From contig ONIM01000017.1 of NCBI GenBank assembly GCA_900317885.1, forward strand, positions 1 to 64,000: a stretch of DNA of 64,000 nt. Reading direction: 5' to 3'. The notes beneath the pieces were generated by a model. The model was not told the DNA's origin. It worked only from the letters and a program-made list of their open reading frames with translations, and made no database searches. The stretch comes from an uncultured Bacteroidales bacterium. Lineage in GTDB: Bacteria; Bacteroidota; Bacteroidia; Bacteroidales; Paludibacteraceae. The position numbers and the translations under genes were made by a program. Shown here piece by piece: positions 62,370-64,000 of this stretch. The stretch's first letter is position 1, and every line of letters starts with the position of its first letter.

Positions 62370-63653
62370 ATGGCAAGAAAACAACCTCAAACAGCCGATT
62401 CTCTTCCGTTGGTAGCCTTGGACCTCGGTAGCGACAGCGTGCGCGCCATGGCTGCGCGCCGGATAGCGCCGGATCTGTTCCAGATTCTCGGTGTGGAAGA
62501 GCGATCGCAGAAATTAGGCAATGTATGCGTTGAGCAGGGCATTATTACGCAGTCCAGTAATGCAGGTTATGTTATCGCCGAAGTGCTCAAACTGCTGGCG
62601 AACCGCATTGGCATAGACGAGTTGCCAACCGCTTTTCTGTCCGTCGGCGGACAATCGATGCAGATTGTGGCGGTACATTCCAAACGGGATCAGGCGCGTC
62701 GCAAAGAGATCAGCCAAGCGCTGCTTGACGAGATGGAGCAGGAATGCAAAGAGAAGATTGAGATGCGCAATCCGGACGTATCTGTCCTGGGACTTGTACC
62801 CAGTTTCTTCACACTGGATGGAGTGGAGCAGGATGAGATACCTTCTCCCGAACAGCGTGCGGCTCTGGTGGAGGCGCATTATATTGCTTTCTATGGTCGC
62901 AAGGCGATCGACACGCAGCTGCAGAAAGCCTTCTCTCAGGCAGGCCGTAGTATAGAGCACGTCTTTGTGCGCCCGGAGTGTCTGTTGTCGGCGTTCGCTA
63001 CCTGCGATGGCAACCATGTGCTGGCGAACGGATGTGCTGTGCTGGATCTTGGTGCTCAGACTACAAGTCTCGCGGTTTATAAAGGCGGGCAGTATCTAAT
63101 GAATAAGGTAGTGCCGAAAGGCGGATACCATATCACACGAATGTTGGAGCAGCAGGGAATGAGTTTTGCGACGGCGGAGGTGCTCAAGAAGCAGTTCGGT
63201 TGTGCTGCGCCTGCTTATATACAGAAGAATGTACGTCTGCGTGTACCGGCAGCGCCGGAGATAGGCGGTGAGATGGTGATTGCAGCGGATGAGTTAGCAG
63301 AGGCGATAGAGCTGAAACTGCGGGAGATACTGGAGCCGCTGATGACGGAGTTGAAGAAAGTGGAGGAGCGTATCCAGATACTCTATATCACCGGCGGCGG
63401 ATCGATGCTGCAAGGCATGGCGGAGTATATCCAATCGCTCACCCCGTTGCGAGTCACCTATGGAGCACACAACCTCTTGTTGCACCGCGATACGGAGGAG
63501 AAATACCTCTCGCCGGCTTACACATCGCTGGTAGGAACACTGCTCTTAGGGCAGGATTACCGCGATAATCACAAGAATCAGCCGGTGCGTCAACCGGGTT
63601 TCTTCGACCGGATGAAAGAGAGCACGCTCGATATGTTTATCGACCAAAACTAA
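62370..63653 (+). CDS. ftsA: Cell division protein FtsA
   Basis: Actin-like ATPase, 427 aa: phosphate 1 LDLGSDSVRA, phosphate 2 VLDLGAQTTSLAVYK, adenosine motif ITGGGSMLQGM, and a C-terminal amphipathic helix (FFDRMKESTLDMFIDQ) that binds the membrane. It tethers FtsZ to the membrane and recruits later divisome proteins. Confidence 0.94.
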   Translation: MARKQPQTADSLPLVALDLGSDSVRAMAARRIAPDLFQILGVEERSQKLGNVCVEQGIITQSSNAGYVIAEVLKLLANRIGIDELPTAFLSVGGQSMQIVAVHSKRDQARRKEISQALLDEMEQECKEKIEMRNPDVSVLGLVPSFFTLDGVEQDEIPSPEQRAALVEAHYIAFYGRKAIDTQLQKAFSQAGRSIEHVFVRPECLLSAFATCDGNHVLANGCAVLDLGAQTTSLAVYKGGQYLMNKVVPKGGYHITRMLEQQGMSFATAEVLKKQFGCAAPAYIQKNVRLRVPAAPEIGGEMVIAADELAEAIELKLREILEPLMTELKKVEERIQILYITGGGSMLQGMAEYIQSLTPLRVTYGAHNLLLHRDTEEKYLSPAYTSLVGTLLLGQDYRDNHKNQPVRQPGFFDRMKESTLDMFIDQN

Positions 63654-63679
63654 AACTGAAAATTGAAAACTATACCAAT

Positions 63680-64000
63680 ATGAATGAAGATTTAATTACG
63701 CTTCCCTTGGAAGGATTGACAGAGGATAGTATTATCAAGGTTATCGGAGTAGGTGGCGGCGGATGCAATGCCGTCAATTACATGCATCGTCAGGGGCTGA
63801 AAGATGTTTCTTTCCTGGTCTGCAATACGGATCGTCAGGTGCTGATCAAGAGTTCGGTACCCAGCAAGTTGCAGTTGGGTCCGGGTTTAGGAGCAGGAGG
63901 CGATCCTGAGACCGCGCGTCAGTATGCCGAGGAGAGCCGCGATCATATCCGCGAGGCGCTGAATGACGGTACGCAGATGCTGTTTATTACAGCCGGCATG
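63680..64000 (+). CDS. ftsZ: Cell division protein FtsZ, 5' part
   Basis: The gene runs off the window; 107 codons are visible from MNEDLITLPLEGLTEDSI. The protein shows the tubulin/FtsZ GTPase start: IIKVIGVGGGGCNAVNYM, the T3 region LVCNTDRQVL, and GAGGDPETARQYAEES. FtsZ polymerises at mid-cell to form the division ring. It starts 26 bp after ftsA in the usual order. Confidence 0.95.
   Translation, partial: MNEDLITLPLEGLTEDSIIKVIGVGGGGCNAVNYMHRQGLKDVSFLVCNTDRQVLIKSSVPSKLQLGPGLGAGGDPETARQYAEESRDHIREALNDGTQMLFITAGM

Overview
The window is a chromosomal segment of a Bacteroidota bacterium, most likely of the order Bacteroidales. Evidence: promoters of the type -33 TTTG / -7 TAnnTTTGC; a TonB-dependent receptor followed by a DUF5689 lipoprotein; DUF1573, class-III fructose bisphosphatase, LptC and MeaB of Bacteroidales type; secreted proteins that end in a short tail ending in R-N/G-x-x-x-Y-S-x-x-G, as type IX-like sorted proteins of this phylum do. 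The species is not identifiable from sequence alone.

Layout. 1-7.7 kb (+): the 3' part of a giant secreted surface protein and a small lipoprotein. 7.8-25.7 kb (-): a long co-directional run, read from rel (25.7 kb) down through DUF1573, meaB, dnaB, asnS, TonB receptor, DUF5689 lipoprotein, cvpA, folK, an AsmA-like protein, a GH53 galactanase, preA and gph. 25.9-28.0 kb (+): cell-wall amidase and an MCE/MlaD protein. 28.3-29.7 kb (+): dnaA. 29.7-33.7 kb (-): groEL (broken here), groES and fbp. 34.0-45.6 kb: an AT-rich accessory island. 46.3-53.1 kb (+): conserved membrane protein, acyl-CoA ligase, coaX, outer-membrane protein, TPR protein, lptC, fabG. 53.1-56.5 kb (-): two GH13 amylase lipoproteins. 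56.6-64 kb: glycosyltransferase, helical-repeat protein, a PagL-like lipid A deacylase, then murC-ftsQ-ftsA-ftsZ (ftsZ runs off the end).

The most interesting region is the island. It opens with four genes joined by ATGA overlaps: an ECF sigma factor, a one-pass anti-sigma/TPR protein, an exported caspase-family (C14) protease and an exported CHAT protease. Both proteases carry signal peptides, so the likely arrangement is a periplasmic double-protease module under its own sigma factor. Downstream are an AAA/DUF234 ATPase, several small secreted proteins, a DUF3298 (RsiV-like) lipoprotein and an FtsI-like transpeptidase whose SxxK motif has become SVIE. The island is bordered on both sides by clusters of perfect short hairpins and by 11-bp triple direct repeats, and the right border carries two orphan remnants of the secretion tail.

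Other points: groEL lacks about 74 bp covering the ATPase aspartate and the GGG nucleotide loop; groES is preceded by a perfect -24/-12 (sigma-54 type) promoter with two dyads; two nearly identical divergent promoter modules lie at 56.5 and 60.1 kb; short-period micro-repeats sit in frame inside housekeeping genes (preA, folK). No tRNA, rRNA, CRISPR array, transposase or integrase was seen.
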